Positions 34,396 through 42,594 of a stretch of 44,937 nt of DNA are shown in pieces; the first letter of the stretch is position 1; the number at the start of each line of letters is the position of its first letter. Position numbers and translations under genes: made by a program. The notes under the pieces were generated by a model. That model was given only the letters and a program-made list of their open reading frames with translations, was not told the DNA's origin and searched no databases. Location: NCBI GenBank assembly GCA_023146115.1, contig JAGLCS010000085.1, positions 1 through 44,937 on the forward strand, given 5' to 3'. The DNA is from Abyssibacter sp. (lineage in GTDB: Bacteria; Pseudomonadota; Gammaproteobacteria; Nevskiales; OUC007).

Positions 34396-36588
34396 TTATT
34401 CGCCCGGTTCGGCCGAGTCGAAACCGCCTGAGATAAGGCAGGTGATACCCAGCAGTGACAGCGTGTCCACCGTGATCGTGCCACCGTCAAACAGCGGGTC
34501 GGTGTCGTCGCCTGGCGGGTCGATGATCACGCCTTCGTCATCACGAATACTGCCGGCGACACAGGCCTGACCGGTGACCAAGGGTTGAGGCTCAACCAGG
34601 CCGGTGTTGGTGACCGTGACCGGTGACCCGAATCCGGCGCCACCCTCCACGCACATGTTGGCCGTGTTGTCCCAGGTGCCTTCGATCGCGTCTTCCCAGA
34701 TCACACCCGGGAAGTTGGTATCAACGAATTCCTCACCGGGGATCGGTGCATCGTTCCCGTCCAGCAGCGTGATGTCGACGGCGGCCGTCAGCTGCGCTGT
34801 CGTGACTTCGAGCAATAGCGGGATCGATATGGCCCCCAGTCCGGACGAAATACAACCATTCTCAGGGTCTGACGTGACGACGATGTTGGTCGGCTGGACG
34901 CCGGTAATCGTGGCCGTTAACGCGTCACCCAGAACGGTTGTCGTGCCCGGGATCAGATACTCGGCGCCGACGATCACGTCGCATGGCGCAACGCCAGCCA
35001 GTTCGCAGGCTTCCTGGGCACCGTCGCTAACGGACAACCGTCCTTCCGTCGTATCTCCGTCCTGGTTCAAGTCATCGCCATTTTCGATCGTGGCGAGATC
35101 GGAGGTGGTCGGAATCAGATCGGCTTCCTCGGCTTCGACCAGCCAAGTCAGCTGGGCGTTGTCCGTGAAATCCACCGTCGTCTCGTCGGAGAGAATGGCA
35201 AAGGCGAGAAAATCACGGTTCAGGCCGTTGCCGACAAACGTCGGAGTATCGGTGGGACCGACATAACAGGCGTTCGGGTCGCCACCGTCCGGTGTGTTGG
35301 GGCACGGAACGCAGCTGCCTTCACTCAGGCGGTTTTCGGGGCAGACGTAGACGGCCGTGACATCCGTTGGAAGAATCGCGACGGTCGTGATGGCATCCAC
35401 GCCTGCCAATTCGGGAACGGTTGCCTCAAGCGTGACCGTCGCCTCGGCGCCTGGGTCCGGCGTGAACGTGCCGGGTGACTGGCAGAACGCGGCCGGAACG
35501 GAGTCCATGCCTCCGAATGAAATCGGTGCCCCTGCCTCGGTGGTCGGGTCGGCTGTAGCCGGCGCCACCGTAATGGGGATGCCGGTAGTCTGTTTGTAGC
35601 CGCCGACCGCCAGCAATGCGGTTGCGTTCGCCGGGGCGACATCGAGGGTCGGGTCGTTGCGCAGGCTGGATGGCGGTTCGCCGGCCAAACCGGTCACGTC
35701 GCGGCATTCGCCGTCCGAGAACAGGCCGTAGACCCGATAAGCAACCGTGGTGCCCCGCGGGGTGTTCACGCCGGGGAGGCACTGTGTCGCGTTGTTCACG
35801 TCCGGACACAGATAGATGCTTTCCAGCGTGGCGTCCGTAACGAAGACAGGGATCGAGTCGGAGGCGGATTCCCCGCTGTTCTGCATGAACGTTGCGGTGA
35901 CATCCACGCCCTGGTCGTCAAAATCGACGCCCCAGATGCGGCCCGGGATCGGGTCACGTTCAGTGTCGGCCAGGCCCGGGCATAAGGTCGGCGAACCGGC
36001 GGTTTCAACGCACACTTTCGACGGGTCTTCGCTAACCCAGGACACCTCATTCTGATAGCACTGCGTCAGCGAGGGGATGACGTTGCCGGTGTTCGGATCT
36101 GCAAACGTGGCCTCGGCGCTCAGATTGGATCCGGAATCCTGGGCGATGTCTGCACGGCCGGTGATGCCACTGCAGTTGCCGTTGTTGTAAACGGTCAACG
36201 AATTGATAACGCCTGCGAGCACGGTGACACGTGCCACGCTGGACTTGCCATCCATTGCCGCGGTGACGTCGATCGCCGACGTGGTCACCGCTTCGCCACC
36301 CACCAAGCCGGTCGAAGTGACAGACACGACGCTAGGGTCTGCACTCGTCCAGCTCACCTCGCCGGTGATGTCTAACTGCGAGAACGTCTCACCCTGCGAG
36401 GGCGGAGTGGTGTAAAAGCCGGTCGCGGTCAATTGTCGGGTCGTATCCTCGGCGATCTCGATCGGCGACGGATTTACCACGATGCGATCCAGCTGCGGCG
36501 TGAAATCAGGGCTGCGTACTTCACCGCTGCAAGCGGCGAATGTACCTGCGACCAAGAGAACGAGGAACGAGCGAGAAACTGACGTCAT
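34396..36588 (-). CDS. Ig-like (BIG2-type) repeat lipoprotein, cysteine-rich
   Basis: A 730-residue lipoprotein. The ATG at 36588 has GGAGAG nine bases upstream and gives a signal ending TFAAC (cysteine at residue 20); the ORF-track start is 17 codons earlier. The first domain is a bacterial Ig-like (BIG2) unit: QLDRIVVNPSPIEIAEDTTR, then VSWTSADPSVVSVTSTGLV. Several similar beta-rich units follow, many opening with an IYLCPD or VYVCPE strand and holding paired cysteines (about 18 besides the lipid cysteine), which suggests disulfides. Function unknown; an outer-membrane surface or periplasmic scaffold is plausible. First gene of the four-gene operon. Confidence 0.82.
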   Translation of the reverse strand: MTSVSRSFLVLLVAGTFAACSGEVRSPDFTPQLDRIVVNPSPIEIAEDTTRQLTATGFYTTPPSQGETFSQLDITGEVSWTSADPSVVSVTSTGLVGGEAVTTSAIDVTAAMDGKSSVARVTVLAGVINSLTVYNNGNCSGITGRADIAQDSGSNLSAEATFADPNTGNVIPSLTQCYQNEVSWVSEDPSKVCVETAGSPTLCPGLADTERDPIPGRIWGVDFDDQGVDVTATFMQNSGESASDSIPVFVTDATLESIYLCPDVNNATQCLPGVNTPRGTTVAYRVYGLFSDGECRDVTGLAGEPPSSLRNDPTLDVAPANATALLAVGGYKQTTGIPITVAPATADPTTEAGAPISFGGMDSVPAAFCQSPGTFTPDPGAEATVTLEATVPELAGVDAITTVAILPTDVTAVYVCPENRLSEGSCVPCPNTPDGGDPNACYVGPTDTPTFVGNGLNRDFLAFAILSDETTVDFTDNAQLTWLVEAEEADLIPTTSDLATIENGDDLNQDGDTTEGRLSVSDGAQEACELAGVAPCDVIVGAEYLIPGTTTVLGDALTATITGVQPTNIVVTSDPENGCISSGLGAISIPLLLEVTTAQLTAAVDITLLDGNDAPIPGEEFVDTNFPGVIWEDAIEGTWDNTANMCVEGGAGFGSPVTVTNTGLVEPQPLVTGQACVAGSIRDDEGVIIDPPGDDTDPLFDGGTITVDTLSLLGITCLISGGFDSAEPGE

Positions 36589-36848
36589 TGGAAATCTCTC
36601 CGGTTGCCCAAGCCCTGACGAAGACTTGGGAATCGTCATTCAGCGAAGACTATCATGTTTACAGGAAATTCACGGTGGATTCCACGTCAGAAAATACCGC
36701 AATTTCAAGCGGTCAACGACTATTCCTGCCACTCAGCGGCAACAGCGCTACATGCTTGAACGTCATCGTGCCACTCCTGTTCACGCTAACTTTCGATGTG
36801 TCGACCAACGGTTCGTCGCAAGCGACCGAAGCGGCTGAATCTTGCGGA

Positions 36849-38960
36849 CTACTCCAGGTCCGTCGGGCTAGGTCCCTTGATGTGGAAACCCTGGACATAG
36901 CCCACGCCCATCTGCCATAGCAGCGCCATCGATTCGGCATCTTCGACACGCTGGGCGATGACGGCGACGCCTTCGTCCTGTGCTTTCGCAATCAGCGATT
37001 GCATCTGGTTCTGGGTGGAACCTGGCTGTGAGGCCGCTTTGGTGAACGACGCGTGGAGCTTGACGAAATCTGGGTAGAGCTCCTCCAGCAGGGTGATCGA
37101 CCGATCGTCGGTGCCAAAATAGTCGATGCTGAGCCCGGCGCCGAAATGGCGGATGCCCTCGCAGAGTGCGATGGCTTGCTCCAGACGGTTTTGCAGAAAG
37201 GATTCCTGCAAATTGAACACGAGCTGGCGATACGCCGCAGGTTTGCCGACAAGACGTACGCGCAGCCAGCGCAGAAACCCGTCGTGCTGCGCCACCGTCT
37301 GCTCAGACAGCTTGACGAATAAACGCATCGGCGGGGCCTGCTCTCGCTGACGGTCCATGAGCAGTTCGATGGCAATATCCACGACTGCGCGGTCGAGATC
37401 GGCGATCAGCCCGGCTTGCTCTGCAACCTGAATGAAATCCCTGGCCTGGTATTCGGTGCCGTCTTTGGCCGTTAGCCGGAGCAGGGCGTCGTACTGCTGC
37501 TCATCGGCATCGTCCAGCTTCAACACCGGCATGTAGCTCAGGGAGAAACCGCCGTGCTTCAAGCCATAGCGGATCTTCTTTTTCCACTCGTCTTCGGATT
37601 TCTTGCGCTTGAGATCGGCATCGTCTGATTCCAGCAACGACACGACGCCGGGCGTCAATGTGTGATCTTTCAGGTAGCCCGCAATCCGGCGGACGCAGGT
37701 TTCGGCATCTTCACCCAGCTCATTGGCGTAGACGACACCGGCCATACGAATGTGAAGCTGATGATGCTCGGTCCGGAAAACGGCGTCGCCAAGCTTGTCC
37801 AGCCACCCCTGACAGCTAGTCCGGATGCGTTTCGGATCCGCCCGTCGAAGTAGTACGAGCAGACGGCCTGGCGCGACCTGGAATAACCGTTCGTCGCGGT
37901 CGAGCAGGGAGGCGAGAAAACTCTCGACCGAATCGACCAGCTGTTCGAAGCCGATGAAGCCAAGCTGGGCTTCCAGATCGTCGAGTTCCAACAGGCGCAG
38001 GTCGAGCAGGCCGAACGTGTCAGTGGAGCCATCCTGCCGCGCCTGCTCGACGGCCTCGGTAAGCCGCGCACGGACACCCGCAGATTCCTCGCGGGATTCC
38101 CGCCGCGGTGCGCCGACCAGCTCGATGCTGGGTACGCCGTCTCTGCTGATGCGGCGCAATGCGACGCGCAGGGGGCGGGTGGATCCGGCAGCGGTCGCGA
38201 ACTGCAAATCCAGGTCGACGGCGGTTTTTTGCTCGTTGATCAGGTTCGCCAGCTCGTCGCGTACGCTGCTCTGTTGGTCAGGTTCGATGAAGTCGAGCAG
38301 TGGCAGATGCTGAGGCTGGTCGTCGTCGACGAGCTTTGCGAAGGGTTCATTCGCCTCGATGACGATGCCGTCTTGAACAAGCGCGATCGCAACGCCCATG
38401 TCGCGAAGCAGCGCTTTCTGCTGCGCTTCCAGCAGGCGTGTCGTTCGCTCTCGCTCGTCCAGCGAGCGACGTGTTCGGGAAAACGCGATTTCCCGCGCGA
38501 TGACGAATGTCATTTGCTCGGGGTCGTCCGGGCGCAACCAGTCTCGCGCGTCGTGTTCACGCAGCGATTGCACTGAGCCACCGGTGCCCTCGCCGTCGAC
38601 AAGCAGCGTGGTGAGTTGCGGGTCTGCGGCGCAGGCCGTGCGGCACCAGGCCGGAGTGTCGATTTCCAGTGCGGGATCGATGGCGAAGATCAGCGGCCGC
38701 TCAGCCTTGATGCTGGAGACGAGGTCGTCGTCCAGGCGTGCCTGGACCACGTGCGCGGCGAGACCGCGGTTTCGAAGTTCGCGTTCGATGAGCTGGCCGA
38801 CGTCCGGATCGGTGCCCAGCAGCAAGATCTTCGCAGACCCCGCGTCGGGAGTCTGGAGGTCCAGGACGGAAGCCCCGTCAGAAAGATTCGAAACAGTGAT
38901 TGTCCTGCCACTCCGCCCCGGCGGGCTGTGATCTTTAGGAGAGCGCGTTGCCAGGTACAC
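36849..38960 (-). CDS. FimX-like protein: receiver-like, PAS, degenerate GGDEF and degenerate EAL domains
   Basis: A 703-residue cytoplasmic protein whose domain order and length resemble FimX, a c-di-GMP receptor that controls type IV pili. A receiver-like domain spans about residues 40-150 (ILLLGTDPDVGQLIERELR), a PAS-like domain about 180-280 (VIEANEPFAKLV), a GGDEF fold about 310-440 with the signature lost (APGRLLVLL) and an EAL fold about 457-700. In the EAL part, EAL is replaced by DAL (QYDALLRL), the FEITE strand reads LVFNLQES and DDFGTG reads IDYFGT, so catalysis is unlikely, while YVQGFHIKGPSPTDLE resembles FimX. It starts at a GTG without a clear ribosome site. Binding of c-di-GMP is inferred. 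Confidence 0.8.
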   Translation of the reverse strand: MYLATRSPKDHSPPGRSGRTITVSNLSDGASVLDLQTPDAGSAKILLLGTDPDVGQLIERELRNRGLAAHVVQARLDDDLVSSIKAERPLIFAIDPALEIDTPAWCRTACAADPQLTTLLVDGEGTGGSVQSLREHDARDWLRPDDPEQMTFVIAREIAFSRTRRSLDERERTTRLLEAQQKALLRDMGVAIALVQDGIVIEANEPFAKLVDDDQPQHLPLLDFIEPDQQSSVRDELANLINEQKTAVDLDLQFATAAGSTRPLRVALRRISRDGVPSIELVGAPRRESREESAGVRARLTEAVEQARQDGSTDTFGLLDLRLLELDDLEAQLGFIGFEQLVDSVESFLASLLDRDERLFQVAPGRLLVLLRRADPKRIRTSCQGWLDKLGDAVFRTEHHQLHIRMAGVVYANELGEDAETCVRRIAGYLKDHTLTPGVVSLLESDDADLKRKKSEDEWKKKIRYGLKHGGFSLSYMPVLKLDDADEQQYDALLRLTAKDGTEYQARDFIQVAEQAGLIADLDRAVVDIAIELLMDRQREQAPPMRLFVKLSEQTVAQHDGFLRWLRVRLVGKPAAYRQLVFNLQESFLQNRLEQAIALCEGIRHFGAGLSIDYFGTDDRSITLLEELYPDFVKLHASFTKAASQPGSTQNQMQSLIAKAQDEGVAVIAQRVEDAESMALLWQMGVGYVQGFHIKGPSPTDLE

Positions 38961-39023
38961 AAGGCGGGTCGGTACTGGACCACACTAACGAGTTGATGGC
39001 TGCTTCCTTCACTCAGATGGTGC

Positions 39024-39060
39024 ACAAAAAAACGCCCGGTTGGAAGACCAACCGGGCGTT
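39024..39060 (-). terminator. Intrinsic terminator of the ompA-like gene
   Basis: Perfect 13-bp stem AACGCCCGGTTGG / CCAACCGGGCGTT with a four-base loop. On the minus strand it is followed by a T run of about seven, 25 bases after the stop of the OmpA-like gene. It separates that gene from the FimX-like gene downstream on the same strand. Confidence 0.92.
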
Positions 39061-39085
39061 TGACTCACCTATCAGAGCGTAAGGC

Positions 39086-40552
39086 TTATTCAGCCAGGCG
39101 CAGCTCCACCCGTCGGTTCCGGGCCTGACCATCTTCGGTGGCGTTGTTCGCCACCGGCTGGGTCTCGCCGTAGCCTCTGGAGATCAGGCTGTCCGGGTTC
39201 ACGCCCTTGCTGACCAGGTAGCTACGGACCGAGGCAGCACGCTCCTCGGAGAGCTTCTGGTTGTACGCGGCGGGGCCGACCGAGTCGGTGTGTCCGGCGA
39301 TCTCGGCCTTGATGTCGGCCTGATCGGCCAGCGACTTGGCGACCCGATCCAGGATCGTGCGTGCATCTGGCCGCAACACTGTCTTGTTGAACTCGAAGTG
39401 CACGCCCTCAAGCACCAGTTCCTGGTTCTTGATCGGGCAGCCCGTCTTGTCGACTTCCAGTCCCGGCAGCGTGTTCGGGCACAGGTCGTCGCGATTCAAC
39501 ACGCCGTCGCCGTCCAGATCCAGGGAACAGCCGCGCTCGTCGACCGCCACGCCTGGCGCGGTATTGGGGCAGTTGTCCTTGTAGTCAGGTACGCCATCGC
39601 CGTCGGTGTCGAACGGGCAGCCGTAGCGATCGACCGGCACACCCTGGGGCGTGTTCGGGCACTTGTCCTGCGAATCCGGGACGCCGTCGCCGTCCGAGTC
39701 CAGCGGACAGCCATTGCGGTCAACCGGAACGCCCGGAGGTGTGCCAGGGCACTTGTCACGGAAATCCGGGACGCCGTCGCCGTCGGCATCCAGCGGGCAG
39801 CCATCTTCATCCACGGGCACGCCGCGCGGTGTGCCGGGGCACTTGTCACGGAAGTCCGGCACACCATCGCCGTCCGAATCGACGGCACAGCCCTTTTCGT
39901 CCACCAGCACGCCTGGCGGCGTGTTCGGGCAGGCATCGAAACGGTCCGCCACACCGTCGCCGTCGGCGTCAGGGGGCGGGGGCGGCCAGGTGCCGATGCG
40001 ATACATCAGGCCGATCGTGGCCTGATAGTTGTAGAAATCGTCCTCGACGAGCACGCCTTCTTCATCGATGTGATCGACCAGGTACTGGCCTTCCACGCGC
40101 AGATCGAGGTTATTGTTCAGCCGGAACAGGGCCCCGAGTCCGCCGTTGTACGACAGCCCGCTGACTTCTTCATCCAGAAAGTTGACGTTGTGCAGGCCGG
40201 CGCCGAGCAAACCGTAGAAACGTGCCCGGCGGCTATCGTTGAGCAGCAGCATGAAGTTGCCGCCACCGACGATGCGTTCGTACTCGGAGTTGATGTTCGA
40301 GACATCGACCGAGCCGCCGCTGACGAAACCTTCAACGGCCATGCGATGGCCGATGAACTTGCCGAAGGTCACCATGCCGGCGGGGCCGTTGTCCTGGTCT
40401 TCGCTGTCGGTGACCAGGAATCCAGCACTGCCGGACAGGAAGTATCGATCATCGAAACCGATGTCATACTCCTGCGCGTTGGCACTGAAAGGGGCGGCCA
40501 ACGAAGCAGCCAGGGCGCAGGTGCCGACGTATCGGCATAAACGAGTAATCAT
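39086..40552 (-). CDS. OmpA-family outer-membrane protein with six thrombospondin type-3 repeats
   Basis: A 488-residue OmpA-family protein. The ATG at 40552 (GGGAG about eleven bases upstream) gives MITRLCRYVG and a signal ending FSANA. An eight-strand-barrel-like N-terminal domain spans about residues 24-190; then a proline run (PPPPPDADG) leads into six 30-residue Ca2+-binding thrombospondin type-3 units, and a C-terminal OmpA peptidoglycan-binding domain has VHFEFNKTVLRPDART, AGHTDSVGPAAYNQKLSEER and RGYGETQPVANN. Such proteins tether the outer membrane to peptidoglycan. Single gene, divergent from the ABC transporter, ending in a terminator. Confidence 0.93.
   Translation of the reverse strand: MITRLCRYVGTCALAASLAAPFSANAQEYDIGFDDRYFLSGSAGFLVTDSEDQDNGPAGMVTFGKFIGHRMAVEGFVSGGSVDVSNINSEYERIVGGGNFMLLLNDSRRARFYGLLGAGLHNVNFLDEEVSGLSYNGGLGALFRLNNNLDLRVEGQYLVDHIDEEGVLVEDDFYNYQATIGLMYRIGTWPPPPPDADGDGVADRFDACPNTPPGVLVDEKGCAVDSDGDGVPDFRDKCPGTPRGVPVDEDGCPLDADGDGVPDFRDKCPGTPPGVPVDRNGCPLDSDGDGVPDSQDKCPNTPQGVPVDRYGCPFDTDGDGVPDYKDNCPNTAPGVAVDERGCSLDLDGDGVLNRDDLCPNTLPGLEVDKTGCPIKNQELVLEGVHFEFNKTVLRPDARTILDRVAKSLADQADIKAEIAGHTDSVGPAAYNQKLSEERAASVRSYLVSKGVNPDSLISRGYGETQPVANNATEDGQARNRRVELRLAE
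39431..39970 (-). repeat. Six tandem 90-bp units coding for thrombospondin type-3 repeats
   Basis: Each unit encodes 30 residues, about D-x-DGDGV-x-D-x-x-D-x-CP-x-T-x-x-G-V-x-VD-x-x-GC. Units two and three (PDFRDKCPGTP) are almost identical in protein and share long identical DNA stretches, suggesting recent duplication or gene conversion. The array is part of the OmpA-like gene; copy number may vary between strains. Confidence 0.9.
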
Positions 40553-40681
40553 CCGGAAGAACTCCCTCGGGTGAATGCAATCCATTTGCAGACCAGCCGC
40601 AGATCGTAGTCTAGGGAAAGCCACAGCAAATGTCCCGCCATCCTTCTCTATGCATTGTCTTCCGTCGATGGCACCAAAACG

Positions 40682-41572
40682 ATGAATAACGAACGGGTGG
40701 CCTTGTCGGTCAGTGATCTGCGCAAGCACTTTGGTGCCGTCGAGGCCGTACGAGGTCTGAGTCTGAACATCCGTGTCGGCGAATGTTTCGGTTTGCTGGG
40801 TCCGAACGGTGCGGGCAAGACCACCACCATCGAACTTCTGGAAGGGATTCTTCGACCATCGTCAGGCACGATTTTGTACTTGGGTGAGCCACTGGGTGAC
40901 CGGTTCCGGCGCGAGGCCGGCATTCAATTTCAGCACACCGCACTGCAGGACTTCCTGACGGTTCGCGAACATCTGGAGTTGTTCGCCCGCCTTTATCCGC
41001 GGGCCAGGCCGATTGCCGAGATCATGGAGCGGTGTGCGCTGGGCGAGCTGGCGGGGCGCGATGCCCGAAAGCTCTCCGGCGGGCAACGCCAGCGGCTGCT
41101 GCTGGGTATCGCGCTGGTCCATGACCCGGCCGTCATCTTTCTGGATGAGCCGACCACCGGGCTCGATCCGCAGGCACGGCGCAACTTCTGGTCGCTGGTG
41201 GAATCGATCAAGGCCGACGGCCGCACGGTGGTGCTGACCACGCATTACATGGAAGAGGCCTACCGGCTCTGTGACCGCATCGCGATCATGGATCATGGAC
41301 AGATTATCGCCGACGGCACGCCGCGCGAGTTGCTGCGCCGCCATTTCGCCGGCGCCGTGCTGAGCCTGCCGCTCGCGGATCTGCAGCGAGCCTCCATCGA
41401 TCTGGGGAACTGGCGTGTGCATCAGGATCGAGCGGAGCAGGTGGTGGACGATCTGGAAGCTGCGCTGGATGCGTTGCGGGTTCAGGGTGTGGGCCTGCAG
41501 CACTTGCAGATTCGGGAGCACACGCTGGAAGACCTGTTCATCGAACTGACCGGTGAGGCGCTACGGGCATGA
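40682..41572 (+). CDS. ABC transporter ATP-binding protein (ABC-2 / drug or lipid exporter type)
   Basis: A 296-residue nucleotide-binding subunit. Walker A is GPNGAGKTTT, the signature is LSGGQRQRLL, Walker B is VIFLDEPTTGLDP and the H-loop is TTHYMEEA. The C-terminal tail (about residues 225-296) is longer than in import ATPases and matches DrrA/CcmA-like exporters. The ATG at 40682 (MNNERVALSV) is preferred over the ORF-track TTG nine codons upstream; ribosome site weak. Its stop overlaps the permease start (ATGA), so the two genes make one export system. Substrate unknown. Confidence 0.92.
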   Translation: MNNERVALSVSDLRKHFGAVEAVRGLSLNIRVGECFGLLGPNGAGKTTTIELLEGILRPSSGTILYLGEPLGDRFRREAGIQFQHTALQDFLTVREHLELFARLYPRARPIAEIMERCALGELAGRDARKLSGGQRQRLLLGIALVHDPAVIFLDEPTTGLDPQARRNFWSLVESIKADGRTVVLTTHYMEEAYRLCDRIAIMDHGQIIADGTPRELLRRHFAGAVLSLPLADLQRASIDLGNWRVHQDRAEQVVDDLEAALDALRVQGVGLQHLQIREHTLEDLFIELTGEALRA

Positions 41573-42594
41573 GGCTTCGTCGCATTCTTGCCATCACCAA
41601 GGCGCGGAACATCGAGTTCATTCGCGATCGTTCCGCCCTGGGCTGGAACATCCTCTTGCCGCTACTGCTCGTGCTGGGTCTGGCGACCATCTTCTCCGGC
41701 GACAACCAACCGCTCTACAAGGTGGGCGTGATGATGGCCGCCGAGTCGGCAGAGCTGCCAACCGGCGACGCCGAGCCGCTGATGAATCTGCGTTTCACCC
41801 AGTTCGTGCCGGAGTTCGATCACGACCGCGCCGTGCGGCTGGTGGAGCGCCATCGGCTGGACTTGCTGGTCGATTTCGAGCAGCGCCGCTACTGGATTAA
41901 TTCCACGTCTCCCAAGGGCTATTCGCTAGAGCGAATGATCGCCGGGCTACCAGGTGTGGCGCTGGAGCGGGCCGTGGTCACCGGAGAGCAGACCCGTTAC
42001 GTGGATTGGCTGGTGCCGGGCATTCTCGGCATGAACATGATGTTCTCCTGCCTGTTCGGCGTGGGTTACGTCATTGTCAGATACCGCAAGGCCGGTTACC
42101 TCAAGCGGTTGAGCGCAACCCCGATCAGCCCTGCGGAGTTCCTCATCGCGCAGATATGCTCACGCCTGCTGGTGATCATGGTCGTCACCTGCGCCGTGTT
42201 TGCTGCCACTGAATGGCTGATCGGCTTTCCGGTGCTCGGCAGTCACCTGACACTGTTGGCCGTGGCGCTGGCCGGTGCGGTCGCGATGATCGCCATGGGT
42301 GTGGCTGTCGCCGCGCGGACGACCAGCGAGGAGCTGGCCAATGGCCTGCTCAACCTGGTGACCTGGCCGATGATGATGGTGTCCGGCGTGTGGTTTTCGA
42401 TCGAGGGCGCGCCGGCGGCCGTGGTGTGGGCGGCCCAGTGCCTGCCGCTTACGCATCTTCTGGATGCCGCACGTGCCGTCATGCTGGATGGTGCCAGCCT
42501 GATGCAGGTGGCCGACCATCTGGTCATTCTGCTGCTGATCGGGGTCGGTTTTCTCTGCTTCGGTGCCTGGAGTTTTCGCTGGCGCGACGTCTGA
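41569..42594 (+). CDS. ABC-2 type transporter permease
   Basis: A 341-residue membrane subunit paired with the ATPase just upstream (ATGA overlap). One helix near residues 20-45, a periplasmic domain of about 120 residues, then five helices: the segment NMMFSCLFGVGYVIVRYRKAGYLKRLSATPISP is the standard ABC-2 coupling area, followed by TWPMMMVSGVWFSIEG. This is the normal ABC-2 (DrrB/YhhJ-like) topology. Likely exporter of a lipid, drug or polysaccharide; nothing in the sequence chooses. Its TGA directly touches the stop of the convergent beta-helix gene (TGATCA). Confidence 0.9.
   Translation: MRLRRILAITKARNIEFIRDRSALGWNILLPLLLVLGLATIFSGDNQPLYKVGVMMAAESAELPTGDAEPLMNLRFTQFVPEFDHDRAVRLVERHRLDLLVDFEQRRYWINSTSPKGYSLERMIAGLPGVALERAVVTGEQTRYVDWLVPGILGMNMMFSCLFGVGYVIVRYRKAGYLKRLSATPISPAEFLIAQICSRLLVIMVVTCAVFAATEWLIGFPVLGSHLTLLAVALAGAVAMIAMGVAVAARTTSEELANGLLNLVTWPMMMVSGVWFSIEGAPAAVVWAAQCLPLTHLLDAARAVMLDGASLMQVADHLVILLLIGVGFLCFGAWSFRWRDV

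Noticed and set aside
36589-36848. Possible small gene in the 260-base gap between the FimX-like and Ig-lipoprotein genes
   Set aside because: The frames there overlap both neighbours, have no ribosome site and give no recognisable product; the gap most likely holds the promoter of the Ig-lipoprotein operon.
39431-39970. Regular direct repeats that could suggest a CRISPR array
   Set aside because: The 90-bp periodicity encodes thrombospondin type-3 units in frame. There are no spacers of unrelated sequence and no cas genes.
39290-40540. A 416-residue plus-strand open frame opposite the OmpA-like gene
   Set aside because: It is antisense to the thrombospondin repeats, whose periodic codons keep the opposite frame open. 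The product has no recognisable domain, and the minus-strand gene has a signal peptide, repeats and an OmpA domain.
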